Assembly (NCBI GenBank): GCA_905178155.1
Contig: CAJINV010000023.1
Coordinates: 274,722 to 338,721, forward strand
Length of the DNA: 64,000 bases
Direction: 5' to 3'
From: Amoebophrya sp. A120
Lineage: Eukaryota > Sar > Dinophyceae > Syndiniales > Amoebophryaceae
This document shows positions 34,980 to 46,918 of the stretch, in pieces. The notes below the pieces were generated by a model. It did no database searches. It had not been told where the DNA came from and saw only the letters and a list, made by a program, of their open reading frames with translations. A program made the translations under genes and the position numbers. How positions within the stretch are numbered: the stretch's first letter is position 1; each line of letters opens with the position of its first letter.

Positions 34980-37450
34980 ATAGCCTAATTTTGTTCGAGC
35001 GAGAAAATATTTTCGACAGGTGCGATTTTTTGGTCCAAAATCTTCAACAAAGAAAAAACCAACCACTTGCCGCACAGTATGACGCGTTTCGTCGATGCCG
35101 CCGGAGGGGTAGCGGAGGCCAAGTGGCGACCAGTAGTAGTCCAATTTACGTCGTGCGAGAAAATGTTCTCGCGAGTTGTGATTTTTTGGTCCAAAATCCG
35201 CACCAGCGCAAAACATATGCTTTCCGCATGCTGCTCTGGTTTAGTTGGACCTCCTCGAGGCCTCCGCTGCCCCTCCGTAGTCTGGACCAATGTCTACCAT
35301 AGCATGCCGATTCAATGCGTTTTTGATTTCGGCCTCAAAATGATGAAAAGCTATGCCCAAATCAACAACAACATTCGCCGCATGGTACGGCGAGTTTGGT
35401 CGAGGCCGCCGGAGGGGTAGCGGAGGCCAAGTGGCGAGCAGTAGTAGTCCAATTTAGGTCGTGCGATAAAGTATTATCGCGAGGTGCAATTTTTTGGTCA
35501 AAAAGCCGCATCAACGCAAAATATATGTTTTCCGCACAGTACTCTGATCCCGACTGATCTCCTCGTAGCCTCCGCTGCCCCTCCGTCGCCTGGGCCAAAG
35601 TTTATCGTAGCATGCGGAAGACATGTTTTTCCAATTTCGGTTTGAAGATATTGAAAATCGAGCCCCAAAACAAAAAGAACCTTTGCCGCATGGTACGGCG
35701 CGTTTGGTCGAGCCCGCCGGAGGGGTAGCGGAGGCCAAGTGGCGACCAGTAGTAGTCCAATTTAGGTCGTGCGAGAAAATGTTCCCGCGAGTTGTCATTT
35801 TTTGGTCCAAAATCCGCAACAACACAAAATAACCATTTTCCCCACGCTTCGCTGATTTCGCCGGACCTTCCCAACCCCTCCGCTGCCCCTCCGCAGTCTA
35901 GGCCAATGTCTACCACAGCATGCGGGATACGGGTTTTTTTGATTTTGATTTCAAATTGTTGAAAATCGACCCTGAAATCAAAAACAACATTCGCCGCATG
36001 GTACGGTGCCAGTGGTCGAGCCCGGCGGAGGGGTAGCGGAGGCCACATGGCAGAAAGTAATTGTCCAATTTAGGTCGTGCAAAAAAATACTTTCGCGCAT
36101 TGTGATTCTTTGGGCCAAAATCCGCAACAAAACAAAATAGTCATTTTCCCCACGCTACGCTGATTTCGCCGGACCTCCCCGACCCCTCCGCTGCCCCTCC
36201 GTAGTCTAGGCCAATGTCTACCACAGCATGCGGAATAGTGGTTTTTTTGATTTTGATTTTAATTTGTTGAAAATCAACCCTGAAATCAAAAACAACATTC
36301 GCCGCATGGTACGGCGCCAGTGGTCGAGCCCGGCGGAGGGGTAGCGGAGGCCACATGGCAGAAAGTAATTGTCCAATTTAGGTCGTGCAAAAAAATACTT
36401 TCGCGCATTGTGATTCTTTGGGCCAAAATCCGCAACAAAACAAAATAGTCATTTTCCCCACGCTACGCTGATTTCGCCGGACCTCCCCGACCCCTCCGCT
36501 GCCCCTCCGTAGTCTAGGCCAATGTCTACCACAGCATGCGGAATAGTGGTTTTTTTGATTTTGATTTTAATTTGTTGAAAATCAACCCTGAAATCAAAAA
36601 CAACATTCGCCGCATGGTACGGCGCCAGTGGTCGAGCCCGGCGGAGGGGTAGCGGAGGCCACATGGCAGAAAGTAATAGTCCAATTTAGGTCGTGCAAAA
36701 AAATACTTTCGCGCATTGTGATTCTTTGGGCCAAAATCCGCAACAAAACAAAATAGTCATTTTCCCCACGCTACGCTGATTTCGCCGGACCTCCCCGACC
36801 CCTCCGCTGCCCCTCCGTAGTCTAGGCCAATGTCTACCACAGCATGCCGATTAGTGTTTTTTTTGATTTTGATTTCAAATTGTTGAAAATCGACCCTGAA
36901 ATCAAAAACAAGATTCGCCGCATGGTACGGCGCCCGTGGTCGAGCCCGGCGGAGGGGTAGCGGAGGCCACATGGCAGAAAGTAGTAGTCCAATTTAGGTC
37001 GTGCAGAAAAATACTTTCGCGCATTATGATTTTTTGGGCCAAAATCCGCAACAAAACAAAATAGTCATTTTCCCCACGCTACGCTGATTTCGCCGGACCT
37101 CCCCAACCCCTCCGCTGCCCCTCCGCAGTCTAGGCCGATGTCTACCACAGCATGCGAAATAGTGGTTTTTTTGATTTCGGTTTGAAAATATTTAAAGTCG
37201 ATGCCCAAACCACAAACAACATTTGCCGCATACTATGGCGTGTTTGGTCGAGCCCGCCGGAGGGGTAGCGGAGGCCAAATGGCAACCAGTAATATGCAGA
37301 ATTTAGGTCGTCATAAGAAATACTTTCGCGAGTTGTAATTTTTTGCACCAAAATCCGCAACAAAGCAAAGTAGTGACTTTCCCCACGCTGCTCTGGTTTT
37401 GGCGGACCTCCTCGGAGCCTCCGCTGCCCTTCACTGCCTAGTCCGGACCA
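34980..37450. repeat. 308-bp satellite, array III
   Basis: Eight cores start at 35103, 35411, 35719, 36027, 36335, 36643, 36951 and 37259, every one exactly 308 bp from the next. Units 36335 and 36643 are virtually identical, so amplification is recent. A half unit with GAGAAAATATTTTCG precedes the first. Within each monomer a second dyad, GTTTTTGATTT facing AAATCAAAAAC, lies opposite the core dyad. No protein is predicted from this region. Confidence 0.93.
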
Positions 37451-37985
37451 ATGTCTACTACAACGTTCTCGTGAGATCGTATCGACTTTATTTCAGCAAA
37501 AAGTAGGAAGACTGAGGCTGTCGCAGGGATTTGTTATATTCTCGATTCGTGGTGGTCTAGAGTAGCGCACGAGTTGTGTCTTTGTCCTTTCGTGCTCGAT
37601 CGACTCGTCTTTTGAATCCAGTCGCACTACCAGTCGTCAGTTTGTAACCCCGTCAGTTGGGTATGGGTAAGTCATTCACTCACTCAGTCATGATACCACT
37701 TCCATTCCTGCGATCTGTACATGCATCGTTGCTTCGACATCGAGTCGTTTTGCGTGGGTGTCCTCGCGGTTTCGTTTTCTTGTGAAAAGTTTATTCTGGT
37801 TTTCTTTCTGCAGACACGAAAAAATTTGAAAGCCATAGATGACATCATAGCTTCCGCTTCGAAGAGCAAAAGTACCTAGGAGTTCTTGTGCTTCAAATAC
37901 TAATGTTGCTGTGATAATTCCATCGAGTTTAAGTTTTTCGTTTTTTTCCAGCAGTGGTGCAAAGTATAACGGCAAGAGAATCAGA
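37451..37985. other. Spacer with a candidate trans-splice acceptor
   Basis: No gene seen. A T-rich tract (TTTTTCGTTTTTTTCCAG) ends at AG 37950-37951, about 35 nt before the ATG at 37986, and could accept the spliced leader. Confidence 0.35.
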
Positions 37986-40873
37986 ATGTCTTTCGCCCCT
38001 CCTTTCGGGATACACCACCTTGCATTCGTGGCGGTCTCGGTGTTGCATGTGACACATTCTCTCGGGCGAGCATTGCCGAGCATGTTGCGGGAACTGCAGT
38101 TGCAGTTGGAGGCTTCTCGTAACGACCCCACTCCCAACAACCTGTCGTCTCACCTGGCTCGTTTCGTGCGGAACGTGCCACAGGTCGTAGCCTACGACGC
38201 ACTCTACGCGGACGGTGCGCTCCGCACCGGAGTACACACGGGAGCAGTGGAGCTGTGTTGCCATTTCTTGGTCGACCTCTACGTGGTTACCTACCTGACC
38301 GGAAAATTTCTGGGCCTTTTTGGTGCGGATCCACAGTGGCACGTTCCGGTCTGGCGTCTCGCGTCCGCCGACGAGGTGTGGCTTGTCTGCCTGCCGTTCG
38401 TTGCGCTGCAAATAACCGCGAATACCATTCCCGGTGAGATGTACGTTGCACTGACGGTCTTGGCTGCTTGGCAGATTGCAATGATTGTCTTGCTGCTTTT
38501 GATCATGTATCGAGAGCAGTACGAACAACGAATCGCACTTGCGCCTTCAGCGGAGGAGCCAACAGCAAGCCACTGCAATCGTGAGCACGGCGCGGCTGGT
38601 GACGCTGGTCAAGTGCAAGAGCGAGTTGATCAGCGCGATGAGTCGGATGCTGCGCTTGCGAGTCAAGCACAAGATGAACGTGTCCATCATTGTCCTGGCC
38701 GGAAAATAAGCGTGCCGCGCATCATCATGCTGCCATACCTCGCTCATCCATTTACTTCTAGGCAGGCTCTTGTCTTGGCACTGGTCGCGGTAATTTGGTG
38801 CTGCCTTTTCAGCGTCAGGACGAAGCCGACGAGCTCATTTTGCTGTGGCCGTTCGTCTCCGCTGGTACCACTCTGCTTCCTGCACTTGCAGCCTCTTTAC
38901 AAAGAAACCTGAACTTCGATCTGCTGCTGTTGGTTCTGTGCTACACGGTCACGAGTGTTTTTTCGGGTCACCATGCGGACTTTTGGTATTGCCTGCAACG
39001 CGCCCTTCTGCCGTTTGCGATCGACATCCACGCTAGCAGCTGCGAAGTTGCGGGTGTTATTTCCGCATCGCGATTGCTTCTGGCGCGGATTGAAAGGCGT
39101 GTGGGACGCTTTTTCGGCGAAGCGCGCAAGACCTTTTTGCTTGCCAAGGACAGCCGCCGGACGCCAATGGCTTTCGTACGCTTCAGCGACCTTGCGGACC
39201 GCACCATCGTCGAAGGCCATTGTCAAGCTGATCGCCTGGCTGCGCCGGGCGGGAACGAAGCTGAATTGTTGCGACTGGCAGCCGAGGTTCTCGGCTGCCT
39301 GACTGCCCGCGCGGATCTCGTGCGCGACCTTGACGCAGAAAATAGTCCGTTCCTGCATGTCGATCCGAATCCCCCAAGGATAGATGGCTGGAACATCGGC
39401 AACCGTTACCGGGTAGTTTTTCGGCTAGAGGTGCTAATGGCCAAGCCGCGCGGCCGACACGCGCAGGAAGGCTCCGGTGAGACAAAAGCGCTAGAGATAC
39501 GAATCTACTCTAGCGGCAGAGCCGTGGTTACTCTGGATGGCGAAAAACACGGGTGCGCCGGGACAATAGCGATGTGGACGCCATCACATTTGCGTCTTTG
39601 TGAAAAAGGCGAGCGCAAGTACATAGAATCTTTTTGCTGTGATGCAGTTTCGACGAGAGGCATTGTACTTTTTAATCTTGGAGTTCTTCCGCTTCTTGTT
39701 AAAACGCAATCATGAAAATAAAAAGGATTGATGCAACAATACGACCCACTTCAAATTTATTCTTGACAAAACTGATCCACCAGGTGGTTGCATTTCTGGG
39801 GGGTCCCCAACAATGCGGAAGAGTACGAGCGTGGACTTGACAAGCCAATCAAGATGTGTCTCGCATATGCTGCTGAGCACGTGGGCTTGGGCACACCCGC
39901 TTCTGCAGGCAGCACCAACGAAATCGCACGGTGCGACGAGACGAACGCTATTGAGTTGTACATCCTACCGCCTTTCCGTCCCCGAGAATACGACGACATC
40001 AGCAGCGCGCCGATGGAAAGAGACATGCAAGTTTTTGGAGCACGATCTCGGCAATGCAGAGAACTTCTCTGCTTTCGCGATGCTGTTGCGCGTTTCCGAC
40101 GACGATACTCCTGCTCTATGAACTCCTCGATGGATTCGGACGCAAACGGCTTTCAAGGCTTCGACGCGGCGAACCCCGTCCTTCTTCAGTACTACTACGA
40201 CACAGTACTTTCAGAAGACCCCCCCTTCGACTACGACAGGACATTGAGAAGCTACCTTTTTCCATACCGAAGGTACCACGACTACCCGCCGTACCACGAG
40301 TACAAACGAGAGCCAGACCCGCGCTATTACCGTTCGCCCGTCTCCGCAGATGATCAAGCACGATCCGTTTCGCTGGCACGCGAGCTCCGCAGCAAGAGTG
40401 CTTGGCTCACGGCTGCCTACTACGTGCTGGCAAGCGAACACCGCAGGCTGCTGTTCTTCCCCGAAGACCAAGGTGAAAGTTTTCCAGGTCTCGAGCAAAC
40501 CTCCGACGGCCCGGAAGTGGCGGAGAGGGAGAAGCCGGACGGAACAGACTTCGAAGCGCCGGAAGAGGACGACGACAGCATTATGAGCGACACGGAGGAA
40601 TTCGGGCACGACGCGAGCGAAGAGGAGGCGGAATCCGAGCTGGTGGAAGCCCATCAAGCATCGGACCGCGAGCAGCACACGGTTGATTTCGAGGTCAAGG
40701 TCATTATTCGTGCGGAAGACGCGGCCGGGGGCTCCAGCAAAATCGAGCCTACAAAAGGGACTAGTGGACGGGTTCCACTACAAAAATTACTACAAGTACA
40801 CGTAGTACAACTACGTGCCACGACGAACGTAGGACGTCACCGACCGAGGTTGGAGCTCCTGAAGTTTCTCTGA
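37986..40873 (+). CDS. Multi-pass membrane protein, paralogue C
   Basis: Proposed exons 37986-38789, 38813-39618 and 39784-40873 (899 aa). MSFAPPFGIHHLAFVAVSVL begins a signal-peptide-like start. Several hydrophobic segments follow (CHFLVDLYVVTYL, VWLVCLPFVALQI, AWQIAMIVLLLLIMY, and more). From about residue 389 it shares the FVRFSD...SPFLHVD...GWxxGxRYRVxF...EIRIYSSGRA domain with 25081-27556. The intron at 39619-39783 (GTACAT...CCAG, 165 nt) falls at the same place as the 166-nt intron of that gene, just before a shared KWL. The first two exons are in different frames; either a 23-nt GT-AG intron or a frameshift separates them. Function unknown. Confidence 0.65.
38790..38812 (+). other. Possible 23-nt intron or frameshift site
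   Basis: GTAATTTGG...CCTTTTCAG starts with GT, ends with a pyrimidine tract and AG, and its removal joins GCG to CGT in the frame used downstream. A simple 1- or 2-nt indel would also explain the frame change, and a 41-nt GT-AG choice starting at 38772 works arithmetically too. Confidence 0.35.
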
Positions 40874-41721
40874 AGAACTAAATCACAACTACTTATCCCA
40901 GGAGACGCATTGAAGACGTCATTATAACTGAGGCAGAATCTGGTTCTTGAGCCGAGAAATAGCAGAAGAAAAAAAGATCCCAGCAGAATGTTGCGAATCC
41001 TCGGTCTCGCTTCCTTTCTATAGCTTCAGGACTGGTGAAAGAAATTAAAAAACTCAAATGCAGCGCTACGGCAACAAAACCTCTTTCATTCTTCCGTCAC
41101 TGTGTCTGGGCGTGGCGTCAAATATCCAACGCCCCAAATAGGCGATCCTTTGCAATTTCATCACTATAAATCTATCTTCGGGTATTGTGGACATATGATC
41201 CGGAAAAGAAGGAAATTAGCAACGCATGACGTGCTGATGAGCGAGCAAGGATCAAGTGAAGAGATCACGTTCTAGTACTTGTACTACGCCAAGAATGACA
41301 ACACTATAACAACATGAATCACGAAAATGATGCCGCTGGTTATCCTAGTGATCAACGTCGCAATAGTCAAGGCCTGAGCTAGCCAAATAGGGCGAAATCA
41401 CGCACAACAGTGCCGGCATTCCGAGCGCGAGCAGATCACAGGCATTGATTACTACTTCGCGCTGCAAGAACAACAAGAATAAACAGCCTCAACCTCTTAC
41501 AAAAATTGACTCTGAACAGATTACGACTAGTTTGACTCGTCAAAGCCGAGTAAACCTACGTCCTCCTATTTCTCGGTCTAACTTTATCGGCTATAAAGCC
41601 TCTCTCGACACGGACACGGATACAAACATCAAGCAAGTGTGCGTATCTACATCAAAATTTTGAATCGATTTGAATTTTACAGCTACATTCACAGTCGATT
41701 TAGTTGACGTCAGTTTTTTCC
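40874..41721. other. AT-rich spacer with a candidate trans-splice acceptor
   Basis: No gene seen. GATTTGAATTTTACAG ends at AG 41691-41692, about 30 nt before the next ATG, and could accept the spliced leader. Confidence 0.4.
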
Positions 41722-44700
41722 ATGGATACTCCAGAAAACATGCCTTTTCGCAAAGGAGTCCTCCCGCAGGACCGGGCGCTGGCGAAAACAAGAGCCAATT
41801 TCATGCTGGTCCTGGGTCTGCTTGTGTGTATGCTTCCGACGTCGCACGGTCTACTCGCGGCGCCAGGTCAACATGGAGGTCGAGGACGTGCCTTAGCTTC
41901 ATTGTCCTCTGACGCATCACACGAGGACCATGCAGGACGATCCCGCAGCCGCAGCCGCACGCCGCCACGTGGATTGCGGCCGCAGGAAGACCACCCCGCA
42001 GCCGCACGACAGCAGGTGCAGGCTCTTGTGATTGGTGAACACCACGATATGCCGCTCGCAGACCCTCTTCGTTGGATGTTGCGAAAACTCGCGGAGGAAA
42101 AGCAAATCGAGTTATTCGAGGGAGGTACACTGGTGGCTGAGGATGACCCGGACGGCGAATTACATTCGTTTCAGATGGAAACCGCGTCGTTTTCTATTGT
42201 AGCCCTTGGTGGGAGGCCCGACGGCCCTTGGGACCCAAAGATACCTTCAGCGCTCGCAGAAGCTGCAAGAAGAAGCTCCGTGCTCGAAAGGTTCCTACAG
42301 GGCCTCCGAGATGGCAAAACAAACGCGGAAAAAAAAGACCTCTTGCAACTTGCAAATCAGGCGATGTTGCGGAAAATTAAAAATCTCCCCGGGGGGAACG
42401 ATAACGATAACGAAGGTGGGCAGCAGCACGGGGTCCTCAGCGGCGGTTCCGCTAGTAGCGGGGAAGACCCTTCTTCACGCTGGACATTCGTCTCTGGCTC
42501 AGGCTTCACAAACATGGACGAACCAGGCTCCGGCTTCACGGAGAATGATTATCATTTGGTAAGACGCCCCGACCCCAGAGTTGTAATGCAAGTCTGCATG
42601 CTGAGAATGTTTCTCATGCGAAGACCCATGAGAAGCAGTTTCTAATCGTGTTTTGGGATTTGTGATGCTAGAATCAGCACGTTATGCTAGATCTGTGATG
42701 CTGCTGAACAAGCTAAACCGGATTACACTACGATGCCAAACTTGTCATGCGCAACAGCAAAAGCTGACAGATCTGTCTAGCAGATTTCGCATCTCCACTC
42801 TGGTGTGGGGACGTTTTTACTCAGAATAATGATGTGCAGTTGCTCATGGAGGAGTTAAGGTTCAGCGTCGGTGTAGTACCATCCGTGGTCCACCCCGGAG
42901 AAGATGTTGCCGATAGCGGACGACCCAAATCGACGCAGCTAAAACCACGCAGTGACGCCGATATTTATTTACTATCGCAAGGGCGCCGGACCTTCAGGGA
43001 GCTGATTGACGGGTTCATCTCGGAGATGAACCTCCACACGAGTAGAGCCTCACCGCTGAATCGCGAGCAGCATGGGCTTGAAGATTTTGTCGGAATATTG
43101 AATAGGTGCCTCGGACTCGAACAGCGCGGATTGCTTGAAAGCGATCCAGCAGAACGGGAACGGCAACTTGCCCAGCTCGTCTCGGAGAGACTTGCCGAGG
43201 GACCTGATTTGATGGAATGTTTGTCCAAAGACCTCAAAGAAGTGCCCGGCCGCGTGGCGCTGCTGATGGCGGGACTACAGGCTATCCGGGAGAAATATGG
43301 CATTGTTCTCAACTGTTACATTCTCAACTGTAGTTACACGGATTTGTCATGCAAAATTGCCATCGCCCTCGACTTGATCAAGGTGCTTAGCATGACAAAA
43401 AATTTTCGAAGGGCTAAGCAGCATGATATTAATCGGTGGAAAATCTGTAATGCGAGAGCTACGAAAATCTTGCCACTTTCACTGTTGCTGTAGTTCCTGC
43501 ATATACAAAAATCCATGTAAAAACCGTTGAGAGTGTAAAAACATTTGAGAACGCCATGAGAAGCTGGCAGAAGAGGTTTGCGAGAAATATTTTTCAGACC
43601 AGAAGACAGACGGCCGCGGGGGCTCTCGCTCTGCCTCAGCATCCGCGGCCGGAACCTCGTCGCGTTATAATTCCTGGCCACAAAACTGGCCTGCGCAAGA
43701 CCGGCTCTCCGAAGGGGAGCAGCTCCAGATTCGGTTGCTGTGCAGAAAAGGCATTTACAAAGAAGAGCTCACTCTTGGCAAAGACGATAGCAACAGGGGT
43801 GGGAAAGGTCTTTTTACGAAGACGAGAAACCTCGTTTGGATTCTGCGCGTGCTGGACAAGTGGGCCAAGCAGGGCGAGCTTCACCAAGTAGAACGTCGGG
43901 GTGCTTGGTATCCTGAGTAAAAACGTACCCATACCAGAGTTGTAATGCAGATTTGCAAAGACAGGAAGACTTGTAATGCGCATCCCCATGAGAGCCATTT
44001 CCAGTCGTGTTTTGGAATTTGTGATGCTGTGAACAGGGTGAGCAGATGAATCTGTGGCGCGGCTGCACTTGCTAACCTGCACTGCGCTGCATAGTGCAAC
44101 TTGTCACGCGTGACTCACCCTTGTCATGCGTGACTAATGTCCCGCCCGCAGGAGCGCAGTCTGTTTATGTCATGCGTGACTCACAAAACTCCTAGGTTTG
44201 TGCTGCAAAATCCCCATCCTGACTCTGGTGTGGGTACGCTTTTACTCAGGACACTTGGTCGCGGTTCCTTAGTACGGGTCGACGGTCGTCCCACGCGAAA
44301 CTCGTCCTTCCGAAGGTCTTTGTCATGGGCAAAACGCACGTATCGCACTTCAAGCGCCGGCTACAGGAAGCGCGCCCCGACTTGCAAATCCAGGTTGCGG
44401 AGCTGAGCAGCGAGCGTGTCTGTCTGTCGGACATGTCGGACGTGTCGAACGAATTCATCAGATCAATTTACTTGACCTCGGGCCCTTTCTACAAACAGTG
44501 GTCCGAGCTTGGGCGCGAGCTTGATTCATCTCAAAAAGGCCTTGCAACAATATCAAATGTAAAAATGTCTGGGTCTGGAAGCATGCAACTTGTGACGCTG
44601 CGTCTGGATTCTACAAAAATCTTTATTGTATGAAAAGCAAAAGAGGTTCAGTCTTTGCCACGCCGAGAGGGTATTTCTCATGCGCTATAGGCATCAGGAG

Positions 44701-45155
44701 GCCCTCACAAAATCTGTGATGCTAGGGCATGCATCAGCATCACAAACATCAGAACTCATGCAAAATGTGCACGACAAACCTTGCATCCTTCCAGACCCAG
44801 ACACTTCTGCATTTGATAAACAGAACTGTTGGACGAAATCCGAGAGAATATCCGGACACAACAAGAAGATGAAGATGAATCCGACGATAAATTCGAACAT
44901 GAAGAATCCAGACATGAATCCGTTGTCGCTTCGAGTTTGAAAAGTAAATTCTTGGAATTTGTTCGCGAGACGAAAACAAGTGCTAGTGCAGAAGATGAGC
45001 TAGAAGGTGTGCTGAACTGGAGCCGGTGGGAGTATGTTAAGGACGGCAGGCTTGTGCACTGGTCAAACGCCGAGGGATTGATAGCGGTTCTCCGATTCCT
45101 GGCGACTAACGTCAAGACAAAAAATCCAGGCTGCAGCAACTGCGCCGTGATGTGA
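41722..45155 (+). CDS. Unknown membrane-anchored protein split by four introner elements
   Basis: Exons 41722-42549, 42834-43295, 43564-43908, 44259-44550 and 44824-45155 give 752 aa, in frame at all four joins, and every intron is an introner element. Residues about 26-48 (ANFMLVLGLLVCMLPTSHG) form a signal anchor or late signal peptide. A short Arg/Ser run (RSRSRSRTPPRG) follows. The rest is charged and partly helical, with a very acidic stretch (QQEDEDESDDKFEHEE) and a closing segment with WSRWEYVKDGRLVHWSNAEG. I do not recognise the family. Start chosen as the first ATG after a likely leader acceptor at 41692. Confidence 0.75.
42550..42828. mobile_element. Introner element, family F3
   Basis: 279 bp. 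The 3' end is CTCTGGTGTGGGGACGTTTT then ACTCAGAATA; the 5' end is diverged (TATCATTTGG then GCCCCGACCCCAGAG). ATGAT flanks both sides (42545-42549 and 42829-42833). Frame preserved. Confidence 0.88.
43296..43558. mobile_element. Introner element, family F4
   Basis: 263 bp. TATGGCATTGTTCTCAAC at the start faces GAGAACGCCATG at the end, with a second inner repeat of ACATTCTCAACTG. AGAAA (43291-43295) faces AGAAG (43559-43563). Removal gives GAG-AAA-CTG in frame. Confidence 0.85.
43909..44253. mobile_element. Introner element, family F3, long copy
   Basis: 345 bp. TATCCTGAGTAAAAACGTAC faces GTACGCTTTTACTCAGGACA. CTTGG flanks both sides exactly. The interior carries three TCATGCGTGACT-like boxes near 44105-44180, probably an internal expansion. 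Frame preserved (GCT-TGG-TCG). Confidence 0.92.
44551..44818. mobile_element. Introner element, family F1
   Basis: 268 bp. TATCAAATGTAAAAATGTCT faces CACTTCTGCATTTGATA. AACAA faces AACAG. Frame preserved into the acidic final exon. Confidence 0.9.
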
Positions 45156-46918
45156 GTTTTGACGAATTTGAGTCGTGGAGGTCTACCTGGCGTGGCTGCG
45201 AAGATTGATGATTATTTGAAAGAAGTCCTTGTGAACTACGCGCCATTGGCAAAGAACTCGAATAATAGGAGAAGTGGAGGTGGTGGAAGAGGCGGCGTGC
45301 GCAATCGACGAATGGAGAAGATTTCAAAAGAAGAACTACGTGTACAATAATGTCAACCAGACGGAAAAACCGACGAAGATTCTGTAAAAAAATGAATTTT
45401 GGATTGCAAAAAATAAAATTTTGAATTTTGAGCTCGATGCACAAGCACAACTTTATTTCAACCAAGCGCGAGCAGTTTCTAGCACGAGGAAAATAGATAT
45501 TGATTTATCGGACAAAACAAGGAGGGCGGACGATGGGATGATGAGAAATTATGTGGATGCAAATGTATTACTATTAGCGCGAGCAGCAGTTATCACGCAA
45601 ATAAATATTGGATAAAATAAGGAGGGTGGACGATGGGATGATGAGAAATGTGGATGCAGAATAAAATTTGATTGGGGATGAAATGGTGGTGAAGGTGATG
45701 ATGTGGTGGAAGAAAGAGGATTTGGCATTCTAGGACTAGAGGCTGACATCACTACACGCGCATCATGGTAGTTCTGTGTGCGACGAGAAAGTCAGTCGCA
45801 TGCTGCGGAGATGTTTCCGTCTGTTTGTGCGTTTTGCAAAGAAGCTGGGTGCAGCTGCGGGTTGTCGAGGGCTATTCGCTCCCATTCGCAACCACGCTGA
45901 CCCAGCTTGAGATCTCACACATCTCACACTGTGGTCCACCACAGCACTGTGGAAGTAGATGATGACGGCGAAAACTAGTCTTTAACCAGGGATGATGAAT
46001 GGGAACTATTTCCATTCGATGTTGACTAGTGCTAGAAGAATCTGTATGATTTGTAAGATTATTTTCGCGTTATGTTTCGTTTCTGTTTCATCTGATTGCA
46101 GAAGAAGGTGGATGTTTCTCTCCTTGAGGAGAAAGACGCCGGACTGGACAGGAAGACTAGAATGCCAGGCCATCTATACGAAACTACACCTAATATTCTT
46201 GAATAACAAGCACGATTTTTGGTATGACGAAAAATTATGGTTGAATAGCTCAAGGCCAGACTCGTGACGTCCACAGACTAACAAGTTCTTTGCTGCGTTT
46301 GTTTACGCCGCGCTGCAGTGTTCGAGGCAAGATGCAATGGTTTCTTTGAACAAAATGAAAACGTTGGTCGCCACTCACCCTCACGCTTTTCTCGTGGGTA
46401 GTTTGCGTATATGTTATTGGAGGTGCAGCTCTGTCTTTGCCAGAGATCTCAGTTACTATTTTCAGGTCAACCACACTCTTCCAAAGGCAAAGCTCGAAGG
46501 TCATAAAAATCAAATTTTTCTACGTGCGTTGTGGCGGTCAACAATTTGCACTTCGTCGGATCCTGTTGCAGTTTTTATGCAGCTCTTCGATCGATCCGGC
46601 GCCGATCTAAATCACTGATATGGTATGGTAAGTCAGTAAGTAGTTGGAATAAACTCGGTGTTTTTGCACGACCGGATCATGTCCATCTCCGCTAAACGGA
46701 GATCCAAGTTGTTGTAGCTTCATCTCTACTTCTGTGTTTAAGCATTGATTGGTCCGCTTTTGATCGGACGATCTGATCCCCTTTTATAATTTTGACAACC
46801 TGTTTCCTCGTAGGTGCGTGTGTTGTTTCGTTGTTCGGAGGTTGTGTAGTTAAGACGCAGTTGCAGAGGAAAAATTGAAAATGAAGATAGAGCGCAAAAA
46901 ACAAGCGTTCCAATCGAC
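45156..46918. other. Spacer with a 100-bp tandem duplication
   Basis: No supported gene. GGAGGGYGGACGATGGGATG occurs at 45521 and 45621, so about 60 bp is duplicated at 100-bp spacing. A frame at 46337-46618 starts with a weak signal-like segment but has no motif and is not called. Confidence 0.4.

Noticed and set aside
36141-36972. Repeated 71-codon minus-strand frames
   Set aside because: They are copies of the 308-bp satellite unit, not genes.
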